Assembly: GCA_032622095.1 (NCBI GenBank) | Contig: CP136067.1 | Coordinates: 132,435,990-132,499,989, forward strand | Reading direction: 5' to 3' | DNA from: Siphonodentalium dalli | Lineage: Eukaryota; Mollusca; Scaphopoda; Gadilida; Siphonodentaliidae | Length of the DNA: 64,000 nucleotides | Shown here: positions 19,150 to 30,960 of the stretch, piece after piece | Layout: every line of letters starts with the position of its first letter | Numbering within the stretch: position 1 is the stretch's first letter | The notes under the pieces: model-generated | Databases searched by the model: none | What the model was told of the DNA's origin: nothing | Seen by the model: only the letters and a program-made list of their open reading frames with translations | Made by a program: the position numbers and the translations under genes

Positions 19150-20130
19150 ATTCAAGATATTATATAGCGAAACGTAAAACGGCTTAAGACAGAACTTTCC
19201 CCAATACACCTCATGATCGTTATTGACCAATAATTATCAAGTAGGGTAAGGTCACCTTTATTCTTAAAGATGGATTATCTCTTCCCAAACACGTGTTATA
19301 TAGTTACCGGAGTATCAAATACTAAATATGAGTCAAAAACACCTGTCCGGAAACACCTTCTATCAATTAGAGCTACGGTCAGATGCTCGTAGCCCGTTTA
19401 TATATAACCATGGGTATATGCCAGATATAACCGTAAAAAACGCCGTCCTTTTGACCGTGTATTTATCCATGGTGCGTGTACCTGTGGTTGTCCGTAACCT
19501 GGTGCCCGGTGTTATTGCTTTGAAAGGTAATAATGTTCGATTGGTGTTGATAGATTGGTAATAGATTAGCGGTTTCTATGTCTTGTCTGGTCATATTTAC
19601 TGTTTGAAATTTGTATGGGAATAGACGTACTTTTATACTAGAATTTGCGCAACAGAAGCGCAGAGAAATCGCACGTCTAGTTGGTTTAAGGGTTTTTAGA
19701 AAAAGTTTTTATATGATATAGAGAGGCCAACAGAACGATACCATATATATACTATATGCCGCTGCATCCAATTTGGGTTTAGTGTAGTCTTGTGGTTATG
19801 AGAGCTCATTTCCCCCTGATTTATGCTCCATATGTGGTCTTCTCCTTTAAAATATATATATGATTTCAAACAGGGGATATCCCCGACGCAGGGGCTATAC
19901 GATTCCCCGACAAGGGGCGGGCTTTAGCTACTGGGTTGACCATTGCAGATCTCACCGACGGGGTGGCTATCCCTCCCCGACAGGGGTGGGGATGTAGCCC
20001 CCTGACTCCTCCCGGTGCCACATAATTTAGTATCGATGATTTCTCGTCTTAAGTGAATGCAAGACCGCGCTCTTAGCATGGGGTACCGATGGACGTGTCG
20101 ACAGGGGTAGTTATGCAGGGGTATCCCCCA
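19150..20130. other. no gene; includes inverse partner of a 25.5-kb repeat
   Basis: 19290-19430 is an inverse relative of 25520-25900 (shared CTGTCCGGAA and CAGATGCTCGTAGCC). 19870-20120 is a local series of imperfect CCCCGAC(A/G)-GGGG phrases. No gene supported. Confidence 0.5.
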
Positions 20131-20188
20131 AACTGTAGTCAAACCTAATGCAACATTAATTGGAAAATTCACACCAAAATTAGGTTGA
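20131..20188. repeat. split part of a 157-bp tandem repeat (left of LINE)
   Basis: Starts AACTGTAGTCAAACC and ends TTAGGTTGA; identical to 23368-23424. The LINE insertion divides this unit, whose rest is at 23262-23367. Confidence 0.8.
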
Positions 20189-23100
20189 TCCTATAGTTAT
20201 TAACCTCTTAAATGCCCGATCTATCAGGAACAAGGTCCACACCATCAACGATCTTGTGGCTGATAGCAAAAGTGACTTCTTCTTCATAACTGAAACCTGG
20301 CTGATGCCTGCTGGGGATGAAGCACTGATTAGCCAATCAACACCTGTAGGCTATAACATGATATCATCACCAAGAAAGGGCACTGGCGGGGGCATCGTTT
20401 TGTTACACAAATCAGACTTTGCTGTCAATTGGAAAGTTATAACACAGTATTCAACATTCGAGGCTGCTGAATTTATTATTAGAACACCTTCTCGACCCAT
20501 AACATTCGTGTGTATTTACAGACCTCCACCGAGTAAAAAGAACAAGCTAAAAACTCCGAAATTCGTCAAAGATTTCAAAGCCTTACTCACGGCATATAGT
20601 TTAACAGATGGACATTCATTCATCCTAGGTGACATTAATCTACATTTTGAATCAATATCTGACAGCAATGTAAATTGTGTAAGAGAACTCATGGATAAAT
20701 TTGGCTTCACACAGATCATAACGTCACCGACTCATCGTTCACTACACACACTTGACTGGGTGATTATAAAAGAAAACACCATGAAAATTAACAGTCTCCA
20801 GGTCTCTGATAAAGCTGTTTCTGACCACTTCCTGATTGAATTTTCTTTCCGGAATGTGAAACCTGTTGCACTCAAACGTAAAGTCACTTCAAGGAATCTC
20901 AAAAGCATCGTGTCAAGTAAATTCTCATCGGAGATCCGTGAAGCATTCCTATCTTCCACAAACTTGAACTCCTGCAACGACTTGGCAGTTTATTACAATG
21001 ACCAGCTGTCTTCTATTCTTAATAAGCATGCACCCACGATGACACGCGAGATTACCAACAGGACATCTGCACCATGGCTAACTTCCCAAATTTTGAATAA
21101 GAAACGAGAACGCAGAAAGGTGGAGCGCATGTGGAGAAAATCTAAATTAACTGTTCACCGCGAAATTTTCAAGGAAATGAATACATGTTTAAGCGAGTTG
21201 ATAAAGCATGCGAGATCTGACTTTTATAGTGAACAATTAGCAAATTGCAAATCAACCAAGAAACTGTTCAACATTACCAACACTATGCTGGGCAAAGGTA
21301 AATGTTCTACTCTACCTAGTGACATTCCCATGGATACACTCCCAGAAACATTTGCCACATTTTTTCAAGACAAAGTTACCAAAATTCGTGCGAATATACA
21401 AGTGTCTGCAGGAGAAGCTGAGTTTGAGGAATTCACTGGAACCAAATTTGTTAAGCTTGAATGTGTTACAACAGAGACGGTCAAACGTGTTCTCATGTCA
21501 ATGCCATCAAAATCGTGTTCTCTGGATCCTGTACCATCACTCATTCTTAAACAGCATAACGACCAACTAGTAACTTTTCTTACGAGGATAGTGAATACAT
21601 CCCTGGAAGACGGTATAGTTCCCACTTGCTTCAAACAAGCTGTGGTTAAACCATTGCTGAAAAAGCCAAACATGGATAGGAACAATCTCAAGAACTATAG
21701 ACCTGTTTCTAACCTTCCTTTTATATCCAAGCTTCTTGAGCGCGTGGTACTCTATCAACTCAGACAACATCTGGAGGATAATGACATGAATGAACCTTTC
21801 CAATCAGCTTATCGACGACACCACAGTACGGAAACTGCACTTGTCCGCGTCACCAACGACTTGCTTTGTGCAGCAGATGATCACAATGTCACTATAGCCT
21901 CATTTCTCGACCTCTCTGCTGCCTTTGATACTTTGGATCACAACATCATAATTTCACCCCTTAACAAAACATTCGGAATTTCAGGGAAAGTTCTCCAATG
22001 GTTCAAGTCATATCTATCAGGCAGAATCCAGACTGTTCACAGTGGAGAATTCTGTTCCAAACCATATGAACTATCCTTTGGTGTCCCCCAGGGATCAGTC
22101 CTTGGCCCTGTGCTTTATCTCATGTACACTAAGCCATTGGGGCAAATCATCACACAGAGAAATCTACAATACCACATGTACGCAGACGATACACTGATTT
22201 ATATGCCCAGCTCACCATCAGAGTTCGCAAACAATATCTCAGAAATGCAGCAATGTATAACGGCAGTGAAGAACTGGATGGGCGCAAACCAACTGTGTTT
22301 AAATGATGACAAAACCTAGATAATGTTATTTGGAACAGATCACAGAATTAAGAACACCCCTTTGGACTGCATTCGTATAGGTGATTCCGACATAAAGCCA
22401 TCGTCGTGTGCCAGATATCTGGGCATTCACCTGGACAGTACTCTGTCAATGGAAGTGTACATAAACAATTTATGCAGAAGTCTATTTCTGGATATAAGGA
22501 GAATTTCTCACATCAGGCCATTCATAACCACCGATGCTGCTAAAACTCTTGTTTCGTCATTTGTTCTTTCCAAGATTGACTACTGTAACCCACTTCTGGC
22601 TGGCTTACCAAAGACAGAAATTGATAAACTTCAACGTATGATGAACATTGCTGCTCGTGTGATTCTTAAGAAGCCTAAATTTTCTGACCTGACACCAATG
22701 TTCAAAGAACTGCACTGGCTACCAATTCAAGCCCGCATTGACTGTAAAATTGCTGTCTTATGTTGTAAGAAATTTGACTGTCTCTCGCCCCTCCCTGTAT
22801 ATATCGAATCTCTCCTTTCATGCTATGTACCTGGTAAACTAGGCTTAAGGTCAGCTGATAAAATACTACTTGCTGTCCCCAAACGTGACCTTGTTAACTA
22901 TGGTCGTCGATCTTTTGAATGCTACGCCCCAAACCTTTGGAATTCACTCCCGCTTACACTTAGGAATTTTGCTACTTTGGAATCTTTCAAAACCGAACTC
23001 AAAACGTATCTGTCTAAACTTCACTATGGCAACGACGACGACCAAAGCTGAGCACACATTTCCTGCATTGTTTTATACAATACACACAGCCTTCATCCTG

Positions 23101-23261
23101 ATTTGTATATGAATTGTTTGATTTATTTCATTGTAGTTATTGTTTGTGTGTACATGCGTATATGTGTTTAAATGTGCTGGAGCTCGGTCATCTGTTGTAT
23201 CATTGAGCGCTTTGGGCCTCATGGGATAAGGCGCTTTAAAAATGCTATACATTATTATTTA
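20189..23261 (+). mobile_element. L2/CR1-clade LINE, 5'-truncated
   Basis: Encodes apurinic endonuclease plus reverse transcriptase. Its 3' UTR ends with the L2-type tail (GAGCGCTTTGGGCCTC ... AAGGCGCTTTAAAAATG, then ATT repeats). It begins within the first codons of the endonuclease domain, so it is 5'-truncated, and is flanked by a short TTGA duplication (20185-20188 and 23262-23265). The insertion lies within one unit of a 157-bp tandem duplication. Clade placement is by motif and tail style, not by a tree. Confidence 0.85.
20190..23051 (+). pseudogene. LINE ORF2: AP endonuclease + reverse transcriptase, one internal TAG
   Basis: A single continuous frame broken only by TAG at 22317-22319, in NDDKT|IMLFG where the family normally has a sense codon, probably Glu. 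Order from ATG 20256: endonuclease (ITETWL near residue 7, YRPPPS near 90, LGDINLHF near 124, SDHFLIEF near 190), RT with FLDLSAAFD (about 550-558), GVPQGSVLGP (609-618) and catalytic YADD (642-645). After the stop come the thumb region and the C-terminal motif RRSFECYAPNLWNSLP. Upstream of the ATG the frame is open to 20184 and encodes the conserved LNARSIRNK start, so the true N-terminus is lost. Length and intactness mean a young copy. The single nonsense codon would separate RT fingers/palm from the C-terminus. Confidence 0.85.
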
Positions 23262-23525
23262 TTGAAATTGTTCTCGTAGTTTGATTTTCCAACACTTTCT
23301 TAGTGACGAATTAGTTGTTTTTAGACCAACATTTGCATTTTTCCCCTTTCATTTGCAAAATTCTGGAACTGTAGTCAAACCTAATGCAACATTAATTGGA
23401 AAATTCACACCAAAATTAGGTTGAAAATGTTTTCGTAGTTTGATTTTCCAACAATTTCTTAGTGACGAATTAGTTGTTTTTAGACCAACATTTGCATATT
23501 TCCCCTTTCATTTGCAAAATTCTGG
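23262..23525. repeat. 157-bp tandem repeat (rest of unit 1 and unit 2)
   Basis: 23262-23367 and 23421-23525 share TTTTCGTAGTTTGATTTTCC, GTGACGAATTAGTTG and GACCAACATTTGCAT. With 20131-20188 they form two head-to-tail copies of a 157-bp unit. A more diverged third relative is at 24771-24900. Confidence 0.8.
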
Positions 23526-24230
23526 ACTGAAATGGCCATCAGTTGGCAATTTTCAAATCTGAGGGCGAGTGTCGGGTTAAAAATTTCCCCGAATTGGAAA
23601 GCTTGAGGCCAGTCTAAATGTTAGGATTGTCAAATTTTCATGTTCAGATTTTCAAAATGTTCTCACATCGGGCCTAACCATCGTGTGTTCTGTGCCATTG
23701 TCATTAGTTAATTGCTAATTAATTTAAGAAAAAATAAATCGGGGTGTAAATTTGTCTGGCGTTATACCACTAGATGTTAGGATTTTTTAATCTCATACTG
23801 GGCCGAACCATCATTTTCACCCCCTGTATGGCCAGTGGCCACAAGACAACTGGTCCATTTAGAATAGGCTACCATCTAGTAGTCTGTGAGGGAACATTTG
23901 GGGAAAATCAAAGTGCCGGAGGGGCGGGGGTGAAAACTGAGTTACGCAAACCTGTGAGTTTGGTGTGGTTCAATGGGGTGAGGTGCAGTTGGAAATTCCA
24001 AGGTGGAGACCACCCCAACGAAAACCACACAGCCAAGTCCCGAGTGCCAAATATCCCAGATTCAACCATGCAGGGGTGTCCATCGCGACTTAGTGTCTGC
24101 TTTCGGCATAGGCCTATTTGTGTTCTATCCGAGAACACACTGAATCGGCGGCAATGTATTGACCATACTCTGAATGAAAAGGCTTCCGTGTCGATCACAC
24201 GGTAACGTCGTGCTGCAAGTAAGACGATAA
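23526..24230. other. no gene recognised
   Basis: Open frames on both strands at 23774-24312 share no recognised domain and lack splice context. Unique sequence. Confidence 0.4.
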
Positions 24231-25413
24231 GGACGCGTACACATGAAGCTGCAAGAAAATATCTGCAAGAAAATATCAGGTAAAATTGCACACTGATATT
24301 TTCTTGCTGCAAAGATTACGCCCGTGGGAACGCGGCGGTTTAGACGGCGTTGATTGAGCTCAATCAGAACAGTAATAGTCATGCTGGTTCAAGTGAGTTG
24401 CGTCCGGTAAATAACCTATAGTCCATTTTTGGCAATTCATAGCTTTGTGAACTTTCCAACTGTGATTGTATTACCGAAGTCGGGTGGGATTAGACACCCA
24501 AGAACCTGTAGCAACGTTGCTGATCTCATGCATAAAGAGAAAGTGGTCACGTTATTTGGAAATTTGGAAATGTTATAATTTCATAGTGCATGTATATGCG
24601 GGGTGACAAATGTTATTATGGTTTTGTGGCAAATCGGATGACCCCACCCCCATTGAGACCCATATGAAGTTTTCAGGATATTGTTGCTTGGTGCATGGGG
24701 CTATGGTGTACATTACGTTACCGAACTTACATGGGTGCATGTGGGGACATGGGGACAACTTGGAAACAATATTAGTTGGAAATTTCACACCAACAATGGT
24801 TTGAAATTGTTCTTGTAGTCTGATATTTCAACCATTAATGTATGTGGAATTAGTGGTTTTAGACCAACATTTGCATTTTTTCTTACTTTGGTCAAATTAT
24901 TGGTTAGGAATTTCTTCTAGGCCCCTCCCTCCCCGGTGTCCAGTCAAAATTCAAGGTATGTGAGGTACCATATGGGAAATTCAAAGACGATGTGAGGTGT
25001 GCAAATTCAATTATGTGATCTTGGGTCTTTGGCCCGATTCAAGAGGGGTGCAGTTGGAAATCCTCCGTCAGCGGAAACCCTAAAAAAGATATATGTCCCC
25101 ACACATATCCATTTAATAGCTCAGCGATTATGTAAAACAATCCAAAATAGAATTACGAAGTCAATTGTTGAAACAGGCGATAATATTATTGGATCATAAT
25201 TCGAGTGCGTGAACGGTTACCAGCGTGTCCCTTATTGAGATTAGTAAACGGATACCGATGGCCACCAATCGAGGTGAACACATATCACTAACTGGCGATA
25301 AAAAATCAGCGCGCTGCCTTCGTCGGATATTTTCCGGTATTATTTATTTGATTGGTCAAGTAAGTCACATGGGGCATACCTGATATTTTCTTGCCCGCCA
25401 TGTGTACGCGCCC
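24231..25413. mobile_element. possible PIF/Harbinger-like non-autonomous element
   Basis: The left end GGACGCGTACACATG, then GCAAGAAAATATC, matches the inverse of the right end (GGGCGCGTACACATG, then GCAAGAAAATATC). TAA flanks both sides (24228-24230, 25414-25416). A 3-bp TAA duplication with GGGC-type termini suggests Harbinger. An extra GATATTTTCTTGC block at 24296-24310 raises the alternative that a ~100-bp palindromic element sits at the left end. The interior is non-coding and includes a relative of the 157-bp repeat. Confidence 0.4.
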
Positions 25414-25519
25414 TAATTGTGTTGTAGAAATGATACGGAAGACCGATTGTCAAAAAACGCAACATCAAAATACACATGGCAAGGCTTGTCGATCCAAACT
25501 GTGGAGTGTGTTTTCATTG

Positions 25520-25900
25520 TGTATTTCTCGCACATACCCATGGTTATTTATAAACAGGCTACGAGCATCTGACCGCTTGTATTTATTTCATATCATATTT
25601 TCTAAATAATAAGATAATTAATCGTCACATGAATTCGTTACTATTTTAGAATATACAGTGATAAGACGTTCGGGCAATTTCAGATAAAGATAGAGTTCTC
25701 TCACTTCCTATACACTGGGCGAGCTGTAAAATGTCACTAATTGATCGTATATTTGTTTACCAACAATTTCAAAATAAAATCAACATTAATTTATAGAAGC
25801 GTTCCGGACAGGGGTATTCGATTCATATCTATTATTTTATACACAGGAAACTATATAAAAGTTGTTATAGGACGAGATAACACATCATTTAAAAATAGGC
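25520..25900. repeat. inverse relative of 19290-19430
   Basis: Read in reverse it carries the same phrases (TATATAGT, CTGTCCGGAA, CAGATGCTCGTAGCC, CCATGGGTAT), interrupted by about 200 bp of extra sequence. Confidence 0.55.
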
Positions 25901-25944
25901 ACTACTATTACAAAATAACTTCAACTATAAAAATGAAAACATTT

Positions 25945-26170
25945 CCAATATTCGTCAAAATGAGAGTTACAAAGTTACATTTGAAGGTCGTTTAAAAAAC
26001 TAACTTCAGCTAGAAGAATGAAAATATGTTCACTTTGCTTGAACAAAACGGTACAGTACTTAAGTTGAAATATTTTCATTATTCTAGTTCAATGGTAAGC
26101 AAATGCAACTTTTTGACAAAACGCGTCGGATTTTTAAACGACTTCATAATGTAACGATTTTTACAAGCGC
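25945..26170. repeat. inverted pair related to the 29.4-30.2 kb array
   Basis: GTTACAAAGTTACATTTGAAG and CTAGAAGAATGAAAATAT on the left are mirrored by ATATTTTCATTATTCTAG and AAACGACTTC on the right. The same phrases make up the array at 29430-30190. Confidence 0.55.
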
Positions 26171-28672
26171 AGTGGAAATAGTTTCATTTTTCTAGTTTCG
26201 TCGAACGCTGTTTTAAATCAATTTATTTATGAACGAATCATACGGCTCTTAGTTCCCGTATTATATAACGGAAATTGACATTTTTAACATCACAATCAGT
26301 ACTTGTTATTAGTTAACAAGTCAATGTAAACGACTTCCAATTGTAACTTTGAAACTAACCAAATGTTAAACCGGGTTACTGGAGTTAACAATGTAAACGA
26401 TAGAGTCGATCAACACGAGAAAACATGTGTAAACGAACCAAGTAACCGGTTATAAATGCGTCATATTTTTCCGGCACCGTGCAATAACTGCCATATGTGA
26501 TATAATATGCCTTGAGTAATCGCCCAGATGTGTAGGTTGCTGAATTGTTTTCACATAACGATTTTATTAAAGTAAGCTTGTAATTATAATATGACCAAGA
26601 TCAGTGAGTCTAACCGCGCTACGATTGGGTGTGGAATTGCAATGTTTGTCACTATTTGAGGTATGTAGATGAGCCCTATCAAACATGCACATGCACAGGA
26701 GGAGCGTTTAGTTCATTATTTACACGCAAAGTACGTGTTAGACGTGACTGTAGTGGCTACGATCGTAAGCTCCAGGACGCCAGTACACAAGTACGTGTAT
26801 ATTTAAGAAATATATACAGGTGTACAGGTGTGTATATGGTCAAGTTGAACGACACACAGACTGATTGTAGGACGACACCGATACATCGTGTATTTATTTC
26901 TTTTGTAATACGACTGAATCTTTTGGGCGAAATTTCGACTAAATAGTCCGTTAACTATATATACTGCGTGGAAAGAAAACTATTTCGTGGTGTAATTCTT
27001 ATTGGGCCTACTCGATTTGTTTGCACGTAGTACTCCGGTAACTTGCATTGTAAATAAACGATTATGATTGGCCAAAATGTCTTTCATTTAACTTGTAAAG
27101 GAAACACAATTGCGAACATTGCTGTTTTCAACGTTGTTGGGACAGCAAGAATTTTGTCACCGATTATAGACCATTTCCATCACAAGATGTTATCGAAATG
27201 ATATCGCCACTGTACATTCATCTTATTCACCCACTTTGGAGCAGAATAAACGCACAGGCTTCAAATGTTTTTAACTTGATTCCGAAAATGGGGAAATATT
27301 GGCGACCGAGATTTATTTTATTGTTGAATACACTTATTAATTAAAGGTACGGTTGGCCTTGGCGGTGGGTATCCTGTAAAAATATTTCCACCCGTCAAAA
27401 ACCGCCACAAACAGAAAGAGCATCAAAATATAGACAGACTTTGTCCGTATACAAATAATAAATATCGCATAAACAGTATGTTATTGTCAAATGTTTGACC
27501 ATTGTTATGTAAACAAAAGCATAAAAAGTTACTTAGGACAAGGCTTTTAAGCATCTTTGGGCAGGGTCGTATTTCAGTTATAATTATATAACAACGTTTG
27601 TGATGCATATTATCGGGAACTACAACTCCCCATACACGCACACAAGGACAGCATGCATGTGTGTGAATCTATAAATATGAAATGATGTTTTTTTAAATCT
27701 TTGGTTGCCCTGATTTTTTATTTATCTATCTATTGATCTACAACCGATATTTCTCACAGCTGATGTCGGCACCGAAGAACAAACACATGTTTATTTAAAG
27801 GGTGGTTAATGCAATGCATTCTGTTATATTATATTGCTTTAGTTAAAGTTATCTTGACATTTGTAAACTGACACGGGCAGACTGCTCTGCACATCAATAG
27901 TGAAGTTTCCAATACCGGGGTCCAAGACAGGGGTACCTCTAGCATAGGACATTGATACGAGCATCACCCTGCTCCTAATGTTAATAACATAATGTTATGG
28001 GTATTACACAACGTGTATGTTTCTTGTATTCTAGATTCGTGTTGGCAGGATATCAATGGTAGCTTCATTTATCCTTATAATAGGCTGCTCTCGCTTATCT
28101 GCATTCTGAGTTAAACCATGTTTTATTGTTTCTATGTGTGTTTTAATTACATTTCTCTTCAAAGCCCTTCTGGCTTGCAGAGTAAGAGGTTTTTTGTGCT
28201 CGTGGCAATTATTTTATTAGATGCATTAGCATATGCATCTGGTGTACGACCCAGTTAGGTCTTTTATTTCCAGAAATGTATTAGTGTCAAAACTCTGCGG
28301 AAACTGTACACTTTGTGGATTCGACAAGTTTGTAACTTCTGGTTCTGCAACAGTTTTAAATGTATTTATTTTATAGGAAATGTTTATATTATTAAAAGTT
28401 TTATCCAGTGAACCTTTCAATGTCAATTCTACACCGGAATGATAATTTGAGAACAGGAATTTAAACGATAAGGCGGAGAGATCGTGTACATATATATGCA
28501 AGCAAGTCAATTGATGAAATAAAATAGTCAATCAGACCGACACCCTTGCGCGTACATGTGACCTTTCCAGCCAATGTGTCCCTTCTACCGATTCATAATA
28601 AACATTGAGCTTGTATAAATATATTATATGTCGACCCAATGCGTTGACTGTTCGGTCGTGGGAATATCTCTT
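26171..28672. other. no gene recognised
   Basis: AT-rich unique sequence. 27395-27490 resembles 51710-51790 (GACAGA(A/C)TTTGT, ATAAATATCGC), a weak dispersed repeat. Short frames only. Confidence 0.4.
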
Positions 28673-29044
28673 GGGATACGTTCATACGCTGGCAAGTTTG
28701 CACGGTATGTTTTTGCGGGCATTTCGTCATAGAAAACCACATGGTGCCAGAATATGAACGGAACCGTGCACATAACATGCATCTTTACCACAGCGAAAGA
28801 CATGAGAGTAACATATATCTAATTCCACTTGTAACAGTTGGAATTTGCCTTCAAATACCTGTAAGATGTATTCTTGTGAGATAATTGCATGATATTTACA
28901 GCAAATTCCCATAGCATCGTTACTACAGAGATTTTACTTCGCACGTATATAGTTAGCTGCGGCATATTATGGCACCATATCGTTTTCTATGACAAAATGC
29001 CTGCAAAGCATACTGTGCAAACTTGCTAGTGTATGAACGTACCC
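28673..29044. mobile_element. 372-bp inverted-repeat element (MITE-like)
   Basis: ~75-bp arms 28673-28747 and 28968-29044 share ACGTTCATAC, GCAAGTTTGCAC and CATAGAAAAC. Ends are GGG(A)TACGTTCATAC. No convincing target duplication. A second small stem, GCAAAAATGCCA/TGGCATTTTTGC, lies just outside at 29055-29106. Confidence 0.6.
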
Positions 29045-29179
29045 TTTGCAAACTGCAAAAATGCCATGCCGATGGTCGTTTTGTTAGCTGGCATTTTTGC
29101 AGGTTGCCGACCAGCTCGTACTCCGTCGTGGCTGGCTGACAACAATCAACGAAGATTTGTCTACCTCTTTCATATATGG

Positions 29180-29340
29180 CAGATTTTGGTGCAGAAAAGA
29201 AATACGACGCATTTGTAACCAATTACTGGGTTAAAAATACATGTACGTCGTGCACTTTTTCCAGATTTTTGTGCAGAAAAAAAAAAACGACACATTTGTA
29301 ACCAGTTACTGGGTTACAAATACGTCGTGCTTTTTCCCAA
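29180..29340. repeat. ~78-bp tandem duplication
   Basis: GTGCAGAAA...ACGACRCATTTGTAACC, ATTACTGGGTTA and ACGTCGTGC occur twice head to tail. They are followed by two CAACRTTTGCTCGTGCGT phrases (29349-29390). Confidence 0.7.
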
Positions 29341-29429
29341 GTCGACTCAACGTTTGCTCGTGCGTCGGCTCAACATTTGCTCGTGCGTTAGCCGGTTACA
29401 TTTGAACCCTATTGGTTTTTTTGTTTGGC

Positions 29430-30190
29430 ATTTGGAGTTACATTAGGAAGTGCAAAGTTACATTTGGAAGTCGTTTCAAAAATGCGACGTGTTTTTTATC
29501 ACATAGTTACATTTGGAAGTCGTTTAAAAAATTCGACGTGTTTTTTTGTAATATAGTTACAAATGATTATCAGAGAATTACTCCGACTAGAAAAATGAAA
29601 ATATTTCACCTAACCTTGTTAAAAAAAGGGTTACAAAGTTGCATTTGGAAGTCATTTAAAAAATCCGACGTGTTTTTTAGGGTTGCAAAGTTACATTTGG
29701 AAGTCGTTTCAAAAGTCTGACGTGTGTTTTGTCACAATGTTACAAATGCTTATCAGAGAATTACTCCAACTAGAAAAATTAAAATATTTCACCCATCCTT
29801 GTTTAAAAAGGGTGACAAAGTTACATTTGCAAGTCGTTTCAAAAATGCGACGTGTTTTTGTCACATAGTTACATTTGCAAGTCGTTTCAAAAATGCGACG
29901 TGTTTTTTGCTACATAGTTACATTTGCAAGTCGTTTAAAAATGCGACGTGTTTTTTGTCACATAGTTACAAATGCTTATCAGAGAATTACTCCAACTAGG
30001 AAAATGAAAATATTTCACACATCCTTGTTTAACAAGGGTTACAAAGTTACATTTGAAAGTCGTTTCAAAAATGGGACGTGTTTTTTGCTACATAGTTACA
30101 TTTGGAAGTCGCTTCAAAACTGCGACGTGTGTTTGTCACTCAATTACAAATGATTATCAGAGAATTACTCCAACTAGAAAAATGAAAATA
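29430..30190. repeat. satellite-like array, TACATTTGGAAGTCGTTTCA units
   Basis: About 11 short units (GTTACATTTGSAAGTCGTTT, AAAAATGCGACGTGTTTTTT) interspersed with four longer units containing TTATCAGAGAATTACTC and CTAGAAAAATGAAAATAT. It forms a higher-order pattern of roughly 170-250 bp. Frames opening across it are repeat artefacts. Confidence 0.85.
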
Positions 30191-30794
30191 TCGCACATTA
30201 TGAATCAGCGGCCGCACGGCATCGGAACTAATCAGGTATATTTTACCGGGTAGTTGCTACAATTCTAATGCAAGAAAAAAGAACAGCATCGTTTACCATC
30301 ACTAGCCTGTTATCAAAAATGGAATTAAAAAAGTTATCATGCATGCTGTGGCTTCAAAGTAAACAAGTTACCAGTTTTTATCACGGTATTTTTGTTTTTA
30401 TAAATAGGTTTATTGCAAATAAAAATAAGCAATGAGTCAGACAACAGGTATGAAGACATATATAAGTCCGACTCAACAAAATATAAATTACAAAGAAAAT
30501 TCACGTGATTAACAAAGCAAAAAAACAAAAACAAATACGTGCATGTAGTTGATCCAGGAGTCCTTGGGGTGTTAAGAAGCTAGCTATTCAGTAACTGTCC
30601 GAAGTTTAATCGATTTTATGCTATGTGCATCGTTTGAGTAATTGACCAAATAGATCTTTAAGACACCAGAATATGTATTTAGGATTATGATTAAAGTTTT
30701 GTGAAGCACTCCGGTAGGGTGATCAAATAGAAATTAGGAATGATCTTGCTGAAAGTAATTATTTTTTATTATTAATCCAAATTGACGATACACA

Positions 30795-30960
30795 ACGTAA
30801 TTCTTATATATTAATTAAATGCAATGACTCTCGATGGCGAAATCATTTGTGTTGGAATATCGCTGATAGTTGCGTCCCGAATCGAGATGTAAACATTTAC
30901 ATTTGGGCGTAGTTCAGATGATGTCTTCTAGGGAGTGGTATGGTCGATTGCACAAGTTGC
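30795..30960 (-). repeat. dispersed ~250-bp repeat family, copy 1 (inverse)
   Basis: In reverse it shows AATTGTAAATATT-like, CGGGACGCAACTAT and TTTAATTAATATATAAGAAT phrases also found at 51790-52045 and 54470-54750. Confidence 0.6.

Noticed and set aside
23774..24312. Frames of 134-143 codons on both strands
   Set aside because: No recognisable domain, no splice sites and no codon-composition support.
28673..29044. Superfamily assignment of the GGG(A)TACGTTCATAC element
   Set aside because: No convincing target-site duplication of 2, 3, 4 or 8 bp.
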